64,000 bases of DNA from Parvibaculum sp. GTDB taxonomy: Bacteria > Pseudomonadota > Alphaproteobacteria > Parvibaculales > Parvibaculaceae. Numbering within the stretch: the first letter of the stretch is position 1; each line of letters opens with the position of its first letter. The notes under the pieces are model-generated. The model saw only the letters and a program-made list of their open reading frames with translations, ran no database searches and was not told the origin of the DNA. The position numbers and the translations under genes were made by a program. Below are positions 53,010 through 63,873 of the stretch, one piece after another. The stretch is from NCBI GenBank assembly GCA_002694985.1, contig NZNS01000008.1:16226-80225 (forward strand), given 5' to 3'.

Positions 53010-54968
53010 ATGCACGCTCCCAACCCCGGCAACGAAACACCGCTGATCCAGATCAGCGACGTGACGAAGGTGTACCGCACCGGCGGCACGGAAGTGCGCG
53101 CACTCGACGGCGTGTCGATGACCATCGATCGCGGCGAGTTCGTCGCCATCATGGGTCAGTCCGGTTCCGGCAAGTCGACGCTGATGAATATTCTGGGCTG
53201 CCTCGACCGTCCCACGGACGGAAAATATACGGTGGCAGGCACGGATGTCGCCCTGCTCTCCTCCGACGAACTGGCGACGCTCCGGCGCGACACATTCGGC
53301 TTCGTGTTCCAGCGCTACAATCTGCTTGCGACGATGACGGCGGCGGAAAATGTGGAATTGCCGGCGGTCTATGCCGGAACGACGAAAAGCGAACGCAGCC
53401 AGCGGGCGCAGGAACTGCTCGAGCAACTCGGCATGGGCGAGCGCGCCGCACACCGGCCTTCCGAACTTTCGGGCGGACAACAGCAGCGCGTTTCCATTGC
53501 GCGCGCGCTGATGAACGGCGCCGACGTCATTCTTGCCGACGAGCCGACAGGCGCGCTTGACACGCAAAGCGGCGCCGATGTGCTGGAGGTGCTGAAGAAG
53601 CTCAACGCACAAGGCCACACCGTCATTCTGATCACGCATGATCCGGCGGTTGCCGAACATGCGGACCGCACCATCCAGATCAGCGACGGGCGCATCGTCT
53701 CCGACAGCGGCCCGAAAACACGCGCAATCTCTAGCGATACCGGCAAGCCTCTCGCGGAAGGAGGCTTCGCCATTCAGACGGAAGTCGCGGAAGCCATGAA
53801 AATGGCGTTCCGTTCGCTGCGTGCAAATATTTTCCGCACGGCCCTGACGCTGCTTGGCGTCGTGATCGGCGTGGCCGCGGTGGTCGTCATGCTTGCCATC
53901 GGCGATGGCAGCAAGGCGAATATCGTGAGCTCCATGCAGAGCATGGGCACGAACCTGCTTGTGGTGCGCCCCGGCGCGCCGGGTGTGCGCCCGAGCGGCG
54001 AAATCGCGACGCTGACAACGGCGGATGCCGAAGCCATACGCCTCGAAGTGCCGAACGTGACCGCCATCGCACCGGCACGAAGCAGCAGCACGACATTGCG
54101 TTACGGCAATATCGACTATCGAACGCAGGTGGAAGGCACCTGGCCTTCGCTGCCTGCGGTGCGCGACTGGAACGTGGCGGAGGGCGGCTTTTTCACGGAG
54201 GCCGATCTCAACGGCTATGCGCCGGTGATCGTGCTCGGCCAAACGGTGGTTGAAGCCCTCTTCCCCGATAGCGGCGACCCGGTCGGGAAATATGTGCTCG
54301 TCGGCAATATTCCCTTCGAGGTGGTGGGCGTACTGGAGTCGAAAGGCGCCGCCGCCTTCGGCCAGGACCAGGACGATATCGCCTATGTGCCAATCACGAC
54401 CGGCTTCATGCGGCTTTTCGGACAGCAATATGCCAACTCGATCACGGCAAAGGTAACGGATTCCGATTTCGTGGACGACACCGAAGCCGCGATCCACACG
54501 CTTCTTCTCGCCCGCCACCGGACCGAGGATTTTCAGATCCGCAACACAGCCTCGATGCTGGAGACGCTGGAGAGCATGTCCAACACCATGACGATATTGC
54601 TCGGCTCCGTGGCGGCGATCTCGCTGCTTGTCGGCGGCATAGGCGTGATGAATATCATGCTTGTGAGCGTGACGGAGCGAACGCGGGAAATCGGCCTGCG
54701 CATGGCGACCGGCGCGCGGATGAGCAATATCCTCGTGCAGTTCAACACCGAGGCGCTGGTTGTTTGCGGTGTGGGCGGCATGATCGGCGTCCTGCTCGGG
54801 ATTTCCATCGCCTATGTACTGAGCGGCGCAGGCATGAACATTGCGATCAATGCGATGCCGTCCATCCTGGCATTTACCTGCGCGTTCCTGACGGGGCTCG
54901 TATTCGGCTATCTGCCTGCGCGAAAAGCGGCGCAGCTCGACCCCGTGGTCGCGCTGGCATCGGAGTAA
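53010..54968 (+). CDS. macB: MacB-type ABC transporter, ATPase and permease
   Basis: A 652-residue protein with the ATPase domain first (about 10-235): [17 protein letters not shown] and DEPTGALD. Four membrane helices follow, one near 280 and three in the last 120 residues, with a large periplasmic domain between, the mechanotransmission layout of Mac[19 protein letters not shown] is the FtsX-type signature. AAGG lies upstream of ATG 53010, 10 bases after the macA stop. The gene acts with MacA (51746) and the NodT channel (54974). Confidence 0.95.
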   Translation: MHAPNPGNETPLIQISDVTKVYRTGGTEVRALDGVSMTIDRGEFVAIMGQSGSGKSTLMNILGCLDRPTDGKYTVAGTDVALLSSDELATLRRDTFGFVFQRYNLLATMTAAENVELPAVYAGTTKSERSQRAQELLEQLGMGERAAHRPSELSGGQQQRVSIARALMNGADVILADEPTGALDTQSGADVLEVLKKLNAQGHTVILITHDPAVAEHADRTIQISDGRIVSDSGPKTRAISSDTGKPLAEGGFAIQTEVAEAMKMAFRSLRANIFRTALTLLGVVIGVAAVVVMLAIGDGSKANIVSSMQSMGTNLLVVRPGAPGVRPSGEIATLTTADAEAIRLEVPNVTAIAPARSSSTTLRYGNIDYRTQVEGTWPSLPAVRDWNVAEGGFFTEADLNGYAPVIVLGQTVVEALFPDSGDPVGKYVLVGNIPFEVVGVLESKGAAAFGQDQDDIAYVPITTGFMRLFGQQYANSITAKVTDSDFVDDTEAAIHTLLLARHRTEDFQIRNTASMLETLESMSNTMTILLGSVAAISLLVGGIGVMNIMLVSVTERTREIGLRMATGARMSNILVQFNTEALVVCGVGGMIGVLLGISIAYVLSGAGMNIAINAMPSILAFTCAFLTGLVFGYLPARKAAQLDPVVALASE

Positions 54969-54973
54969 GAGAG

Positions 54974-56338
54974 ATGACGCATCTGAACCGCCTTGCCAGT
55001 CTTGCCGCCGCAGCGATGCTCGCTGCCTGCACGATGGCGCCGGACTATGAACGCCCCTCCATCGACACGCCGCAGGGCTTTTCCTCCGCGCAGCAGACGG
55101 ACGGCATGAACATTGCCGCCGATACGCAATGGTGGACGGCTTTCGGCGAGCCGGAACTGACACTGCTGATGCAGGCCGCGCTGGCGAATAATCTGGACAT
55201 CGAACAGGCGCTGGCGCGCGTGGAACAGGCGCGCGGCGCGGCGCGGGCGGCGGGAGCGTCACTGCTGCCGCAGGTGAATGGCAGCGGCAGTGCGAGCCGC
55301 AACGACCCGCGCGGCGGCTCCGCACGCGAGAGCGCGGATATCGGTCTTTCCGCGAGCTATACGCTCGACATATGGGGCCGCTACCGCGACGAGGCGCGCG
55401 CGGCGGCACTTTCGCTGGAAGCAACGCAATATGACAAGGAGAGCGCGGCGCTGCTCGTACAATCCAATGTCGCGACGACCTATTTCACGATCCTCACACT
55501 GAAGGACCGGATCGCGATTGCCGAAGACTCACTGAAGGCGGCGCGCGGCACACTCGACATTGTGGAAGCGCGCTACAGAGCAGGAAGCATCTCCGGTCTC
55601 GACCTTGCGCAGCAGCGCAATACAGTGGCGGCCATCGAAGCGACCCTGCCCCCGCTGCGCGCGGCCCTCGCGGCCAACGAGAATGCGATGGCGATCCTGA
55701 TCGCGACGACGCCCGGACGCTTTACAGTTGAAGGCAACACACTCGACAAGGTGACGCTGCCCGCCATCGCGCCGGGACAGCCCTCGGCGCTGCTCGAACG
55801 GCGGCCCGATATCAAGAGTGCGGAAGCAAGCCTCAAGGGAGCCGACGCGAATATCGGCGCGGCACGCGCGGCCTTCTTTCCGAGCCTCGACCTGACGGCC
55901 TCGCTGACGCGAAGCTTTGCCACGGCAAGCCCGGCGGAGACCGCCTCCTCGCTCGGCGCCTCGCTGCTCGCACCGATCTTTTCGGGCGGGTCGCTGGAAG
56001 GAAACCTGCAATCGGCGAAAGGCCGGCAGGCGGAACTTGCCGCCAACTACAAGCTCACCGTGCTCACCTCCTTCTCGGAGGTGGAGAACTCGCTGACCAA
56101 TGTTGAAACGACAGCGGCGCGCGAAGCCTCTCTCAACATTGCGGCGGAGGAAGCGAGAAAGGCCTATGAGCTTTCTCAGGCCCGGTACAAGGCAGGTGCA
56201 AGCGACCTTCTCTCCGTGCTCGATGCGCAGAGAAACTGGCTTTCCGCGCGGGACAGCGCGGCGCAGGCGCAGCTTGAACGCTACAGCACGGCCGTTGAAC
56301 TCTTCATCGCGCTTGGCGGCGGGTGGAAATCCATATAG
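54974..56338 (+). CDS. Outer membrane efflux lipoprotein (NodT/OprM family)
   Basis: A 454-residue TolC-like channel protein. The lipobox LAAC (about 17-20) marks an acylated outer membrane lipoprotein. The body has the duplicated efflux repeats: WWTAFGEPELTLLMQAALANNLDI and ARVEQARGAARAAGASLLPQV, then RRPDIKSAEASLKGADANIGAARAAFFPSL and RYKAGASDLLSVLDAQR. It should form the exit duct for MacAB. AAGAGAG lies upstream of the ATG, five bases after the macB stop. The cargo is not known. Confidence 0.94.
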   Translation: MTHLNRLASLAAAAMLAACTMAPDYERPSIDTPQGFSSAQQTDGMNIAADTQWWTAFGEPELTLLMQAALANNLDIEQALARVEQARGAARAAGASLLPQVNGSGSASRNDPRGGSARESADIGLSASYTLDIWGRYRDEARAAALSLEATQYDKESAALLVQSNVATTYFTILTLKDRIAIAEDSLKAARGTLDIVEARYRAGSISGLDLAQQRNTVAAIEATLPPLRAALAANENAMAILIATTPGRFTVEGNTLDKVTLPAIAPGQPSALLERRPDIKSAEASLKGADANIGAARAAFFPSLDLTASLTRSFATASPAETASSLGASLLAPIFSGGSLEGNLQSAKGRQAELAANYKLTVLTSFSEVENSLTNVETTAAREASLNIAAEEARKAYELSQARYKAGASDLLSVLDAQRNWLSARDSAAQAQLERYSTAVELFIALGGGWKSI

Positions 56339-56452
56339 CCGTTCAAGGGTTCACAACGTGTTGTTCAGCACCGGGCGGGGCTTTGCTTCCGCCAGCGGGT
56401 AAAGGCGGCTAGTCTCCTCCCCAACGAAACCGAAGAACCTGGGAGGAAACAC

Positions 56453-57478
56453 ATGATGAACCTGACCTCGAAGGAAGTCCGCCTGAAGGCGCGGCCCGTG
56501 GGTATGCCCAAAGAGAGCGATTTTGAAATCGTGACGACGGAAGCGCGCGAGCCCGGCGATGGCGAAGTTCTTGTCCGCAATATCTGGATGTCGGTGGACC
56601 CTTACATGCGCGGGCGCATGATGGACCGCGAAAGCTATGTCCCGCCTTTCCAGATCGGCAGCCCGCTGGAAGGCGGCGCCATCGGCCAGGTGGTGGGATC
56701 CAAAAGCGACAAGCTGAAGGTCGGTACTTACGTGAACCACATGCTTGGCTGGCGCGAATTCGCAACCGGGCCGGCAGGGGGCTTCACGCCAGTCGACCCC
56801 ACACTCGGCCCCATCGAGGCGTTTCTCGGCGTACTCGGCATGCCGGGCATGACGGCGTGGTCGGGGCTTTTCAAGGTGGCCGAACTGAAGGACGGCGAGA
56901 CGGTGTTTGTCTCGGCGGCGTCTGGCGCCGTCGGCTCGGTCGTCTGCCAGCTTGCGAAGGCGCATGGCTGCTACGTGGTCGGCTCGGCCGGTTCGGACGA
57001 GAAGTGCAAATGGCTCGAAGAGGTCGCGGGCATCGACAAGGCGATCAACTACAAGACCTGCGGCGACCTGACAGAAGCCGTGAAGAAGGCCTTCCCGAAG
57101 GGCATTGATGTCTATTTCGAGAATGTCGGCGGCAAGCACCTCGAAGCGGCCATCGAATCCATGCGGCCGAACGGGCGCGTGGCGCTTTGCGGCATGATCG
57201 ACCAGTACAACGACACGGAACCGCGGCCGGGCCCGACGAACCTCATCCAGATCGTCGGCAAGAGCCTCCGGCTTCAAGGCTTTATCGTTTCCAACTATTT
57301 CCAGTATCTCGACGATTTTTTCGCGGAGATGGGCCCGCTGATCAAGAGCGGCAAGATGAAGTGGGAAGAGACGGTGGAAGAAGGCATCGAGAATGCGCCG
57401 AAGGCCTTCCTCAACCTCTTCAAGGGCGCGAATTTCGGCAAGATGCTGGTGAAGATCGGTCCCGACAAGCCGGCCTGA
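56453..57478 (+). CDS. NADP-dependent oxidoreductase, zinc-free MDR family (paralogue 2)
   Basis: A 341-residue reductase of the prostaglandin reductase/CurA-like group. YMRGRMMD near the start, GVLGMPGMTAWSGLFKVAELKDGETVFVSAASGAVGSVVCQLAK for cofactor binding, and GIDVYFENVGGKHLEAAIESM are characteristic. GGGAGG lies upstream of the ATG. It follows the efflux operon by 114 bases and precedes a third paralogue. It probably reduces an activated double bond; the substrate is not predictable. Confidence 0.93.
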   Translation: MMNLTSKEVRLKARPVGMPKESDFEIVTTEAREPGDGEVLVRNIWMSVDPYMRGRMMDRESYVPPFQIGSPLEGGAIGQVVGSKSDKLKVGTYVNHMLGWREFATGPAGGFTPVDPTLGPIEAFLGVLGMPGMTAWSGLFKVAELKDGETVFVSAASGAVGSVVCQLAKAHGCYVVGSAGSDEKCKWLEEVAGIDKAINYKTCGDLTEAVKKAFPKGIDVYFENVGGKHLEAAIESMRPNGRVALCGMIDQYNDTEPRPGPTNLIQIVGKSLRLQGFIVSNYFQYLDDFFAEMGPLIKSGKMKWEETVEEGIENAPKAFLNLFKGANFGKMLVKIGPDKPA

Positions 57479-57504
57479 CCTCGCATTTTCCGATGACGGC
57501 ATGG

Positions 57505-57529
57505 TGGCCCGGGTTCAAAGCCCGGGCCA
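57505..57529. repeat. Perfect 9-base hairpin between paralogues 2 and 3
   Basis: TGGCCCGGG and CCCGGGCCA enclose seven bases. There is no strong T-run after it, so it may be a pause, attenuation or mRNA-stability element. Confidence 0.6.
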
Positions 57530-57557
57530 TACTGCTTTGCAAGAGGGAGGAGATCAC

Positions 57558-58571
57558 ATGCCGACAAAAGCGAAACGATGGGTGCTGGCGTCACGGCCGG
57601 AAGGAAAGCCGGTGCCTGAGAATTTCCGGCTTGAGGATGTGACGCTGCCGGATATTGGCGAGCATGAGATCCTGATCCGCACGGAACATCACTCCGTCGA
57701 TCCCGGTATGCGGGGGCGGCTCTCCGGCGACAGCTACACGGCGGCGCTGCCTGTCGGCGAGACCATCGACAGTGCGATGGTGGGCGTCGTCGAACAATCG
57801 AACAACGAGAAGTTCAAACCGGGCGACCGCGTGACGGGCGGCTTCGGCTGGGTCACACATGCGGTGTCGAACGGGCGCGGCGTACAGAAGCTCGCGCCGG
57901 AAGTATTTCACGGCAAGCTCCGCCCGACAGCGGCCATCGGGGTGCTCGGCATTCCGGGGCTCACCTCCTATTTCGGTCTGCTGGAACTCGGCCAGCCAAA
58001 GGAAGGCGATACGGTGCTGATTTCCTCCGCCGCCGGGCCCGTAGGCGCGACGGTCGGGCAGATCGCGAAAATGAAGGGAGCGCGCGTTGTCGGGATCGCG
58101 GGCTCGCAGGCGAAGTGCGACTATGTGACGGGCCTCGGCTTCGATGCCTGTTTTTCCTATCGAGGCGCGGACCTGCGCGCGGCGATCAAGGAGCACTGCC
58201 CGGATGGCATCGATATCTATTTCGACAATGTAGGCGGGGAAATGCTGGACGCGGCGATCCTCAACATGAAGGAGCATGGGCGGATCGTGATTTCCGGCCA
58301 GGTGAGCGAGTATAACCGCGCCGATGACGAGCTCGTCGGCATCCGCAATGTGACGCGCTTCATCACGCATCGGCTGCGCATGGAAGGGCTTGTGGTGTTC
58401 GACTATTTCAAGCGCTTCCGGGAGGCACAAGCCGAGATGGCCGGATGGATCCACGAGGACAAGCTCGTCTATACGGAAGATATTTCCGAGGGGATCGAAG
58501 GGTCGGCGGATGCCTTTATCGGATTGTTCGAAGGCGAGAATCTGGGACGGCGGCTCATCAAGGTGAGCTGA
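57558..58571 (+). CDS. NADP-dependent oxidoreductase, zinc-free MDR family (paralogue 3)
   Basis: A 337-residue reductase related to the two genes at 50644 and 56453. DPGMRGRLSGDSYT, GVLGIPGLTSYFGLLELGQPKEGDTVLISSAAGPVGATVGQIAKMKGARVVGIAG and GIDIYFDNVGGEMLDAAIL show the family. GGAGGAG lies seven bases before ATG 57558; an earlier start at 57501 would read through the hairpin. A terminator follows at once. The three genes may handle different unsaturated carbonyl compounds. Confidence 0.93.
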   Translation: MPTKAKRWVLASRPEGKPVPENFRLEDVTLPDIGEHEILIRTEHHSVDPGMRGRLSGDSYTAALPVGETIDSAMVGVVEQSNNEKFKPGDRVTGGFGWVTHAVSNGRGVQKLAPEVFHGKLRPTAAIGVLGIPGLTSYFGLLELGQPKEGDTVLISSAAGPVGATVGQIAKMKGARVVGIAGSQAKCDYVTGLGFDACFSYRGADLRAAIKEHCPDGIDIYFDNVGGEMLDAAILNMKEHGRIVISGQVSEYNRADDELVGIRNVTRFITHRLRMEGLVVFDYFKRFREAQAEMAGWIHEDKLVYTEDISEGIEGSADAFIGLFEGENLGRRLIKVS

Positions 58572-58574
58572 CAA

Positions 58575-58602
58575 AAAAGGCCCGGATTGCTCCGGGCCTT
58601 TT
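58575..58602. terminator. Bidirectional terminator between oxidoreductase 3 and DAHP synthase
   Basis: AAAAGGCCCGGA and TCCGGGCCTTTT pair around a four-base loop; the A-run and T-run suit both strands. It ends both convergent genes. Confidence 0.92.
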
Positions 58603-58623
58603 CATTTTGTCCGTGTGCGGCTC

Positions 58624-60015
58624 TTACCAGCCGAGTGCGGCGGCCGGTTGCGCGCGGCGGGCCTCCGCCCTCTCCTTCTTCAGCCCTTCGGCAATGAGGA
58701 AGGCGAGTTCGAGCGACTGGTTCGCGTTGAGGCGCGGATCGCAATGGGTGTGGTAGCGGTCGCCCAGTTCCGTCTCGGTGATCGCCTGCGCGCCGCCGAT
58801 GCACTCGGTGACGTTCTGGCCGGTCATCTCGAAATGAACGCCGCCGGCATGTGTACCCTCGGCGCGATGAACGGCCATGAAGGCCTGCACCTCGGCGAGA
58901 ACGCGGTCGACGGGACGCGTCTTGTAGCCCGACGACGCCTTGATGGTGTTGCCGTGCATCGGGTCACAGGACCAGATGACCTTCTTGCCCTCGCGCTCGA
59001 TGGCGCGGATGAGCTGCGGCAGGTGCTTTTCGACATTCTCCGCGCCGAAGCGGCAGATCAGCGTCAAGCGGCCCGGCTCGTTCTTCGGGTTCAGAAGATC
59101 GGTGAGGCGGACAAGCTCTTCCGGGTCAAGCGAGGGACCGCACTTCATGCCGATCGGGTTCTTGATGCCGCGCATATATTCGACATGGGCGTGATCGGGC
59201 TGGCGCGTACGGTCGCCGATCCAGAGCATGTGGGCGGAGGTGTCGTACCAGTCGCCCGTGGTGCTGTCGATGCGCGTCATTGCCTGCTCGTAGCCGAGCA
59301 GCAGAGCTTCGTGGCTCGTGTAGAAATCCGTCGTGTGAAGCTGCGGCTGCGTCTCGCCGTCGATACCGCAGGCGCGCATGAAGTCGAGCGTCTCAGTGAT
59401 GCGGTTCGCCAGTTCTTCGTAGCGCGCACCTTCCGGGCTGTCGGCAACGAAGCCGAGATTCCAGCGATGCACGAAGTCGAGATCGGCGTAGCCGCCATTC
59501 GCGAAGGCGCGGATGAGGTTCAGCGTGGAGGCCGACTGCGAATAGGCGCGCAGCAGTCGCTCGGGATCGGGCACACGGGACTTCTCGTCGAACTCGATGC
59601 CGTTGATGTTGTCGCCGAGATAGGACGGCAGCGTCACGTCGCCAACGGTTTCGGTGGGCGAGGAACGCGGCTTCGCGAACTGACCGGCGATGCGGCCCAC
59701 CTTCACGACGGGCGAGGCGGCGGCGAAGGTCAGCACGACTGCCATCTGAAGCAGCACGCGGAAGGTGTCGCGGATATTATCGGCGGAAAATTCGGCAAAG
59801 CTCTCGGCGCAATCGCCGCCCTGAAGCAGGAATGCACGGCCCTCGCAGACCTCGGCGAGATCTGCTTTCAGCTTGCGAGCTTCACCTGCAAACACGAGCG
59901 GCGGATAGGAGCGCAAGCGCGCTTCTACGGCGGCCAATGCCGCCTCGTCCGGGTATGCCGGGAGATGCTTTGCGGGCTTTGCGCGCCAGCTCTCCGGTTT
60001 CCAGTTCTCCGCCAT
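58624..60015 (-). CDS. aroG: Class II 3-deoxy-7-phosphoheptulonate (DAHP) synthase
   Basis: A 463-residue enzyme that joins phosphoenolpyruvate and erythrose 4-phosphate in the first step of aromatic amino acid synthesis. The sequence is the plant/mycobacterial class II type: [53 protein letters not shown] and [21 protein letters not shown] 60015 has GGAGAAG upstream; the frame opens seven codons earlier. It is a single gene with its own terminator. Confidence 0.97.
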   Translation of the reverse strand: MAENWKPESWRAKPAKHLPAYPDEAALAAVEARLRSYPPLVFAGEARKLKADLAEVCEGRAFLLQGGDCAESFAEFSADNIRDTFRVLLQMAVVLTFAAASPVVKVGRIAGQFAKPRSSPTETVGDVTLPSYLGDNINGIEFDEKSRVPDPERLLRAYSQSASTLNLIRAFANGGYADLDFVHRWNLGFVADSPEGARYEELANRITETLDFMRACGIDGETQPQLHTTDFYTSHEALLLGYEQAMTRIDSTTGDWYDTSAHMLWIGDRTRQPDHAHVEYMRGIKNPIGMKCGPSLDPEELVRLTDLLNPKNEPGRLTLICRFGAENVEKHLPQLIRAIEREGKKVIWSCDPMHGNTIKASSGYKTRPVDRVLAEVQAFMAVHRAEGTHAGGVHFEMTGQNVTECIGGAQAITETELGDRYHTHCDPRLNANQSLELAFLIAEGLKKERAEARRAQPAAALGW

Positions 60016-60156
60016 GTTATCTTCTCCGAAACGCAAAAAAGGACGGTTTTCCGGGGTTTCACCCGGAAGGCCGCACCCTTCTCATATGGAAGGCGGATAT
60101 ATAGTCCACAAGGGCTCTAAAGGGAAGCCTAAGCCCTTGATCGCGCTGGCGGACAG

Positions 60157-61539
60157 TTAATCGGCGGCCTTGATGACCGGGGCCTGCCACTTCTCTTTCA
60201 TGGTGACGAGTTCCTCGGCCGCTGTCGGATGGACGGCGATGGTCGCGTCAAACTGGGCCTTGGTGGCGCCCATCGTGACGGCAATGCCGATGGCCTGGAT
60301 CACCTCGCCTGCGCCCGAGCCCATGATGTGAACGCCAAGCACCTTGTCGGACCGGGCATCCACGATGAGCTTCATGAAGGTGCGCTCCTGCGAGTCCGAA
60401 AGCGTGTTTTTCAAGGCGCGGAAGGCGGTCTTGTAGATATCGACCTCATCATATTGCTCGCGCGCCTGCGCCTCGGTGAGGCCGACGGTGCCCATCTCCG
60501 GCTGGGAGAAGATCGCCGTCGGGATGATCGAATGATCGACCTTCACATCCTTGCCGCCATAGACGGTATCGGCGAAGGCATGGCCCTCGCGGATCGCCAC
60601 GGGGGTGAGGTTCGCACGGTCGGTGACATCGCCCACGGCATAGATGCTCTCGACCGAGGACTGCGAATACTCGTCGACCACGACCTCGCCGGCCATGCCG
60701 AGTTTCACACCGGCTTCCTCAAGACCGAGGCCTTTCGTGTTGGGCACGCGGCCCGTCGCATACATGACGCAATCGGTCGAGATCGTGTCGCCATCATTGA
60801 GCGTCAGATGCAACTCGCCATCTTTCTTTTCGATGGAGACGATGTCGCTGTTCATGCGCAGGTCGATGCCCTTCTTCGTCATCTCCTCGGAGAGAAGATC
60901 GCGAAGATCATCGTCGAAGCCGCGCATGAAGAGGGGGCCGCGATAGAGCTGCATGGTCTCGACGCCGAGACCATTGAAGATGCCCGCAAACTCGACCGCG
61001 ATGTAGCCGCCGCCGACAACGACCACGCGCCGGGGCAATTCTTCGAGATGGAAAGCCTCGTTGGAGGTGATCGCATGTTCGATGCCGGGAATATCCGGCA
61101 GGAAAGGCGTTGCGCCGACCGCAACCAGAATACGCTCAGCCGTGATCTCGCGCTCGTGCCCGTCGATCTGGATGGTGTGCGCATCCTTCACCGTGGCGCG
61201 GCCGTCGATAATCTCGACACCCGCCTTTTCGAGATTGCGGATATAGATACCGTTCAGGCGGTCGATTTCCTTGTCCTTGCGGGAGACAAGCGTTTTCCAG
61301 TCGAATTTCGTTTCTCCGACCGTCCAGCCGAAACCGGCCGCATCCTCGAAGTCGTCCGAGAAGTGACTCGCATAGACGAAGAGCTTTTTTGGAACGCAGC
61401 CGCGAATGACGCAGGTCCCACCGACGCGATATTCCTCGGCAACGGCAACCTTCGCGCCGTAGTTCGCGGCGATGCGGGCCGCGCGCACGCCACCGGAACC
61501 CGCGCCGATGACAAAAAGGTCGTAATCATATTCAGCCAT
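60157..61539 (-). CDS. gor: Glutathione-disulfide reductase
   Basis: A 460-residue flavoprotein that reduces glutathione disulfide with NADPH. The FAD site is VIGAGSGGVRAAR, the redox pair is Cys43-Cys48 in GGTCVIRGCVPKK, the NADPH fold is VVGGGYIAVEFAGIF, and the C-terminal His-Glu is in AVHPTAAEELVTM. It is the last gene of gabD-rpiA-gor. NADPH preference is inferred from the family. Confidence 0.95.
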   Translation of the reverse strand: MAEYDYDLFVIGAGSGGVRAARIAANYGAKVAVAEEYRVGGTCVIRGCVPKKLFVYASHFSDDFEDAAGFGWTVGETKFDWKTLVSRKDKEIDRLNGIYIRNLEKAGVEIIDGRATVKDAHTIQIDGHEREITAERILVAVGATPFLPDIPGIEHAITSNEAFHLEELPRRVVVVGGGYIAVEFAGIFNGLGVETMQLYRGPLFMRGFDDDLRDLLSEEMTKKGIDLRMNSDIVSIEKKDGELHLTLNDGDTISTDCVMYATGRVPNTKGLGLEEAGVKLGMAGEVVVDEYSQSSVESIYAVGDVTDRANLTPVAIREGHAFADTVYGGKDVKVDHSIIPTAIFSQPEMGTVGLTEAQAREQYDEVDIYKTAFRALKNTLSDSQERTFMKLIVDARSDKVLGVHIMGSGAGEVIQAIGIAVTMGATKAQFDATIAVHPTAAEELVTMKEKWQAPVIKAAD

Positions 61540-61563
61540 CGTTCGGGCTCCCGGTTTTCGTGC

Positions 61564-62262
61564 TTATGTCTTTTCGATGATATCGGTGCCTGACGGCATA
61601 CCTACAATGGCAAGAGCGGCGATGCCGATAAACAATCCGTTATCGACGACGCCGGGAATGAGATTCAACGCCGCAGCGAGACCATCCGGGTCCGGTATTT
61701 CCCCGAAAGTGCAGTCGTAGATGAAGTTCTCGCTGTCGGTGAAGAAAGGTTCGCCATATTCGTCGGCACGGCGAGACAACTTGCCGGTGCAGTCGAACTG
61801 CCCCGCCACTTCCGCGATCCTGCGCGCGGTGACAGCGGCGCCGAAGGGAATGACCTCGACGGGCAGCGGGAAGTCGCCAAGCCTTTCCACGACTTTCGAT
61901 GCATCGGCAATGACGATCATGCGCTCCGATGCCGTCGCCACGATCTTTTCGCGAAGCAGCGCACCGCCGCCGCCCTTGATGAGACGGAGGTCGCGGTCGA
62001 GTTCATCCGCGCCATCGACGGTGATATCGAGATGCGGCGTGTCATCGAGATTGGAGAGTGCAATGCCTAGGCTCGCGGCGAGCTTGCCCGTGCGCTCGGA
62101 GGTCGGCACACAGACAACATCAAGCCCCTGCGCCACTTTCTCGCCCAGCGCACGAACGAAATGTTCCGCCGTCGAGCCCGTGCCCAGACCGAGCTTCATG
62201 CCGGGCTTCACATATTCAAGCGCACGGATCGCCGCCGCTTTCTTCTGCTCGTCAGCCGTCAT
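61564..62262 (-). CDS. rpiA: Ribose-5-phosphate isomerase A
   Basis: A 232-residue isomerase converting ribose 5-phosphate and ribulose 5-phosphate. Active-site stretches are [41 protein letters not shown] and the C-terminal NGLFIGIA. It lies three bases after gabD and 24 bases before gor, so all three share a transcript. It could supply the pentose phosphate route, and NADPH for Gor comes from that route. Confidence 0.96.
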   Translation of the reverse strand: MTADEQKKAAAIRALEYVKPGMKLGLGTGSTAEHFVRALGEKVAQGLDVVCVPTSERTGKLAASLGIALSNLDDTPHLDITVDGADELDRDLRLIKGGGGALLREKIVATASERMIVIADASKVVERLGDFPLPVEVIPFGAAVTARRIAEVAGQFDCTGKLSRRADEYGEPFFTDSENFIYDCTFGEIPDPDGLAAALNLIPGVVDNGLFIGIAALAIVGMPSGTDIIEKT

Positions 62263-62265
62263 GCG

Positions 62266-63726
62266 TCAAAGCCCCGCCATCGCTACATATTTCACTTCGA
62301 GAAATTCCTCGATACCCCAGGGCCCGCCTTCACGGCCAAGCCCGGATTCCTTGAAGCCGCCGAAAGGCGCAAGTTCGGTCGAGATGATACCTGCATTGAC
62401 GCCGACCAGGCCTGCTTCCAGTGCTTCGGCCGCGCGCCAGACGCGGCCGATGTCGCGGCTGTAGAAATAGGAGGCGAGACCGAAGGGCGTATCGTTTGCC
62501 ATTGCGATGCCCTCCTCGTCCGTCTCGAAGCGGAAGACAGGCGCGAGCGGACCGAAGGTTTCTTCTCGCGCGGCCTTCATGTCCGGCTTCATGCCCGTGA
62601 GGACGGTCGGCTCGAAGAAGGTGCCGCCCTTCGCATGACGCTTGCCGCCCGTGAGGATCTTCGCGCCGCCCGCGACGGCATCCGCGACATGCTCCTCGAC
62701 CTTTTCGAGCGCCGCCATTTCGATGAGCGGGCCTTGCGCAACGCCCTCTTCAAAGCCCGCGCCGACTTTCAGCTCCGCGACTTTTTTCGCGAGCTTTTCC
62801 ACAAACTCGTCATGCACCGCAGACTGCACGAGGAAGCGATTGGTGCAGATGCAGGTCTGACCGGTGTTTCGGAATTTGGAAGCGACGGCGCCTTCGACCG
62901 CCGCGTCGATATCCGCATCGTCGAAGACAATGAAAGGCGCATTGCCGCCAAGCTCCAGCGCGACCTTCTTTACCGTGGAAGCCGATTGCTGCATCAGCTT
63001 CTTGCCGATTTCCGTGGACCCGGTGAAGGTGACCTTTCGGACGATGGGGTTCGACGTCATTTCGCCGCCGATAGCGCCTGCCTTGCCCGTGATAACGCTG
63101 AGAACGCCAGCCGGCACACCCGCGCGGCTTGCCAGTTCCGCCAGTGCGAAGGCGGAGAGTGGCGTCATGGTGGCAGGCTTCACCACCATCGAGCACCCGG
63201 CGGCAAGCGCAGGCGCGGCCTTGCGGGTGATCATGGCGGCAGGAAAGTTCCACGGCGTGATGGCGGCACAGACGCCGATCGGCTGCTTCAGCACGACGAT
63301 GCGGCGGTCGCTCGTGGGCGCCGGCACCACGGCGCCATAAACGCGCGTGGCTTCTTCGGCATAAAACTCGATGAAGGCGGCCGCATAGGCAATTTCGCCC
63401 CTGGCTTCGGCAAGCGGCTTGCCCTGCTCTGCCGTCAGGATCGCAGCGAGATCATCCTGATTTTCCATCATCAGGTCGAACCAGCGGCGCAAGACTGCAC
63501 CACGCTCCTTGGCCGGGCGGGCGGCCCATTCCTTCTGGGCCCGCTCCGCGGCCTCCAGGGCTTCGCGCGTCTCCGCGGCGCCAAGAGAGGGAACCGTTGC
63601 AATGGTTTCGCCCGTCGCCGGGTCCACCACTTCAATCCGGGGCGCGTCCGCCCCTACCCACTTTCCGTCCAGAAAACAGCGCGTCTTGAGGAGTGTCTTG
63701 TCCTTGAGGCGGGTGGAGAGTGTCAT
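62266..63726 (-). CDS. gabD: Succinate-semialdehyde dehydrogenase (NAD(P)+)
   Basis: A 486-residue aldehyde dehydrogenase. [22 protein letters not shown] is the GabD pattern, [16 protein letters not shown] contains the general base Glu258, and the nucleophile is Cys292 in [11 protein letters not shown]. Substrate is succinate semialdehyde from GABA or putrescine breakdown, which could link to the agmatine pathway at 10840-16493. AGGGG precedes ATG 63726. Other aldehydes such as glutarate semialdehyde are possible. Confidence 0.93.
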   Translation of the reverse strand: MTLSTRLKDKTLLKTRCFLDGKWVGADAPRIEVVDPATGETIATVPSLGAAETREALEAAERAQKEWAARPAKERGAVLRRWFDLMMENQDDLAAILTAEQGKPLAEARGEIAYAAAFIEFYAEEATRVYGAVVPAPTSDRRIVVLKQPIGVCAAITPWNFPAAMITRKAAPALAAGCSMVVKPATMTPLSAFALAELASRAGVPAGVLSVITGKAGAIGGEMTSNPIVRKVTFTGSTEIGKKLMQQSASTVKKVALELGGNAPFIVFDDADIDAAVEGAVASKFRNTGQTCICTNRFLVQSAVHDEFVEKLAKKVAELKVGAGFEEGVAQGPLIEMAALEKVEEHVADAVAGGAKILTGGKRHAKGGTFFEPTVLTGMKPDMKAAREETFGPLAPVFRFETDEEGIAMANDTPFGLASYFYSRDIGRVWRAAEALEAGLVGVNAGIISTELAPFGGFKESGLGREGGPWGIEEFLEVKYVAMAGL

Positions 63727-63873
63727 AAAATTCCCCTGAAACTGCGGTACATGGCCGGGTTTATTGCTTATCCTTGCCTGCCCGCGTCATATAGGAATTC
63801 AGGCGGATGAAACCATATCCTTGTTAGCATCCCCCGGCATGGAACGGAAAGAGCCCGAAACGGCACGGAACGC

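Noticed and set aside
52899..55424. Minus-strand frame of 841 codons opposite macA/macB/nodT
   Set aside because: It is rich in Arg, His and Ala, spans three real genes and is explained by GC-rich codon usage on the other strand.
62161..63810. Plus-strand frame of 549 codons opposite gabD and rpiA
   Set aside because: Antisense shadow crossing two conserved genes.
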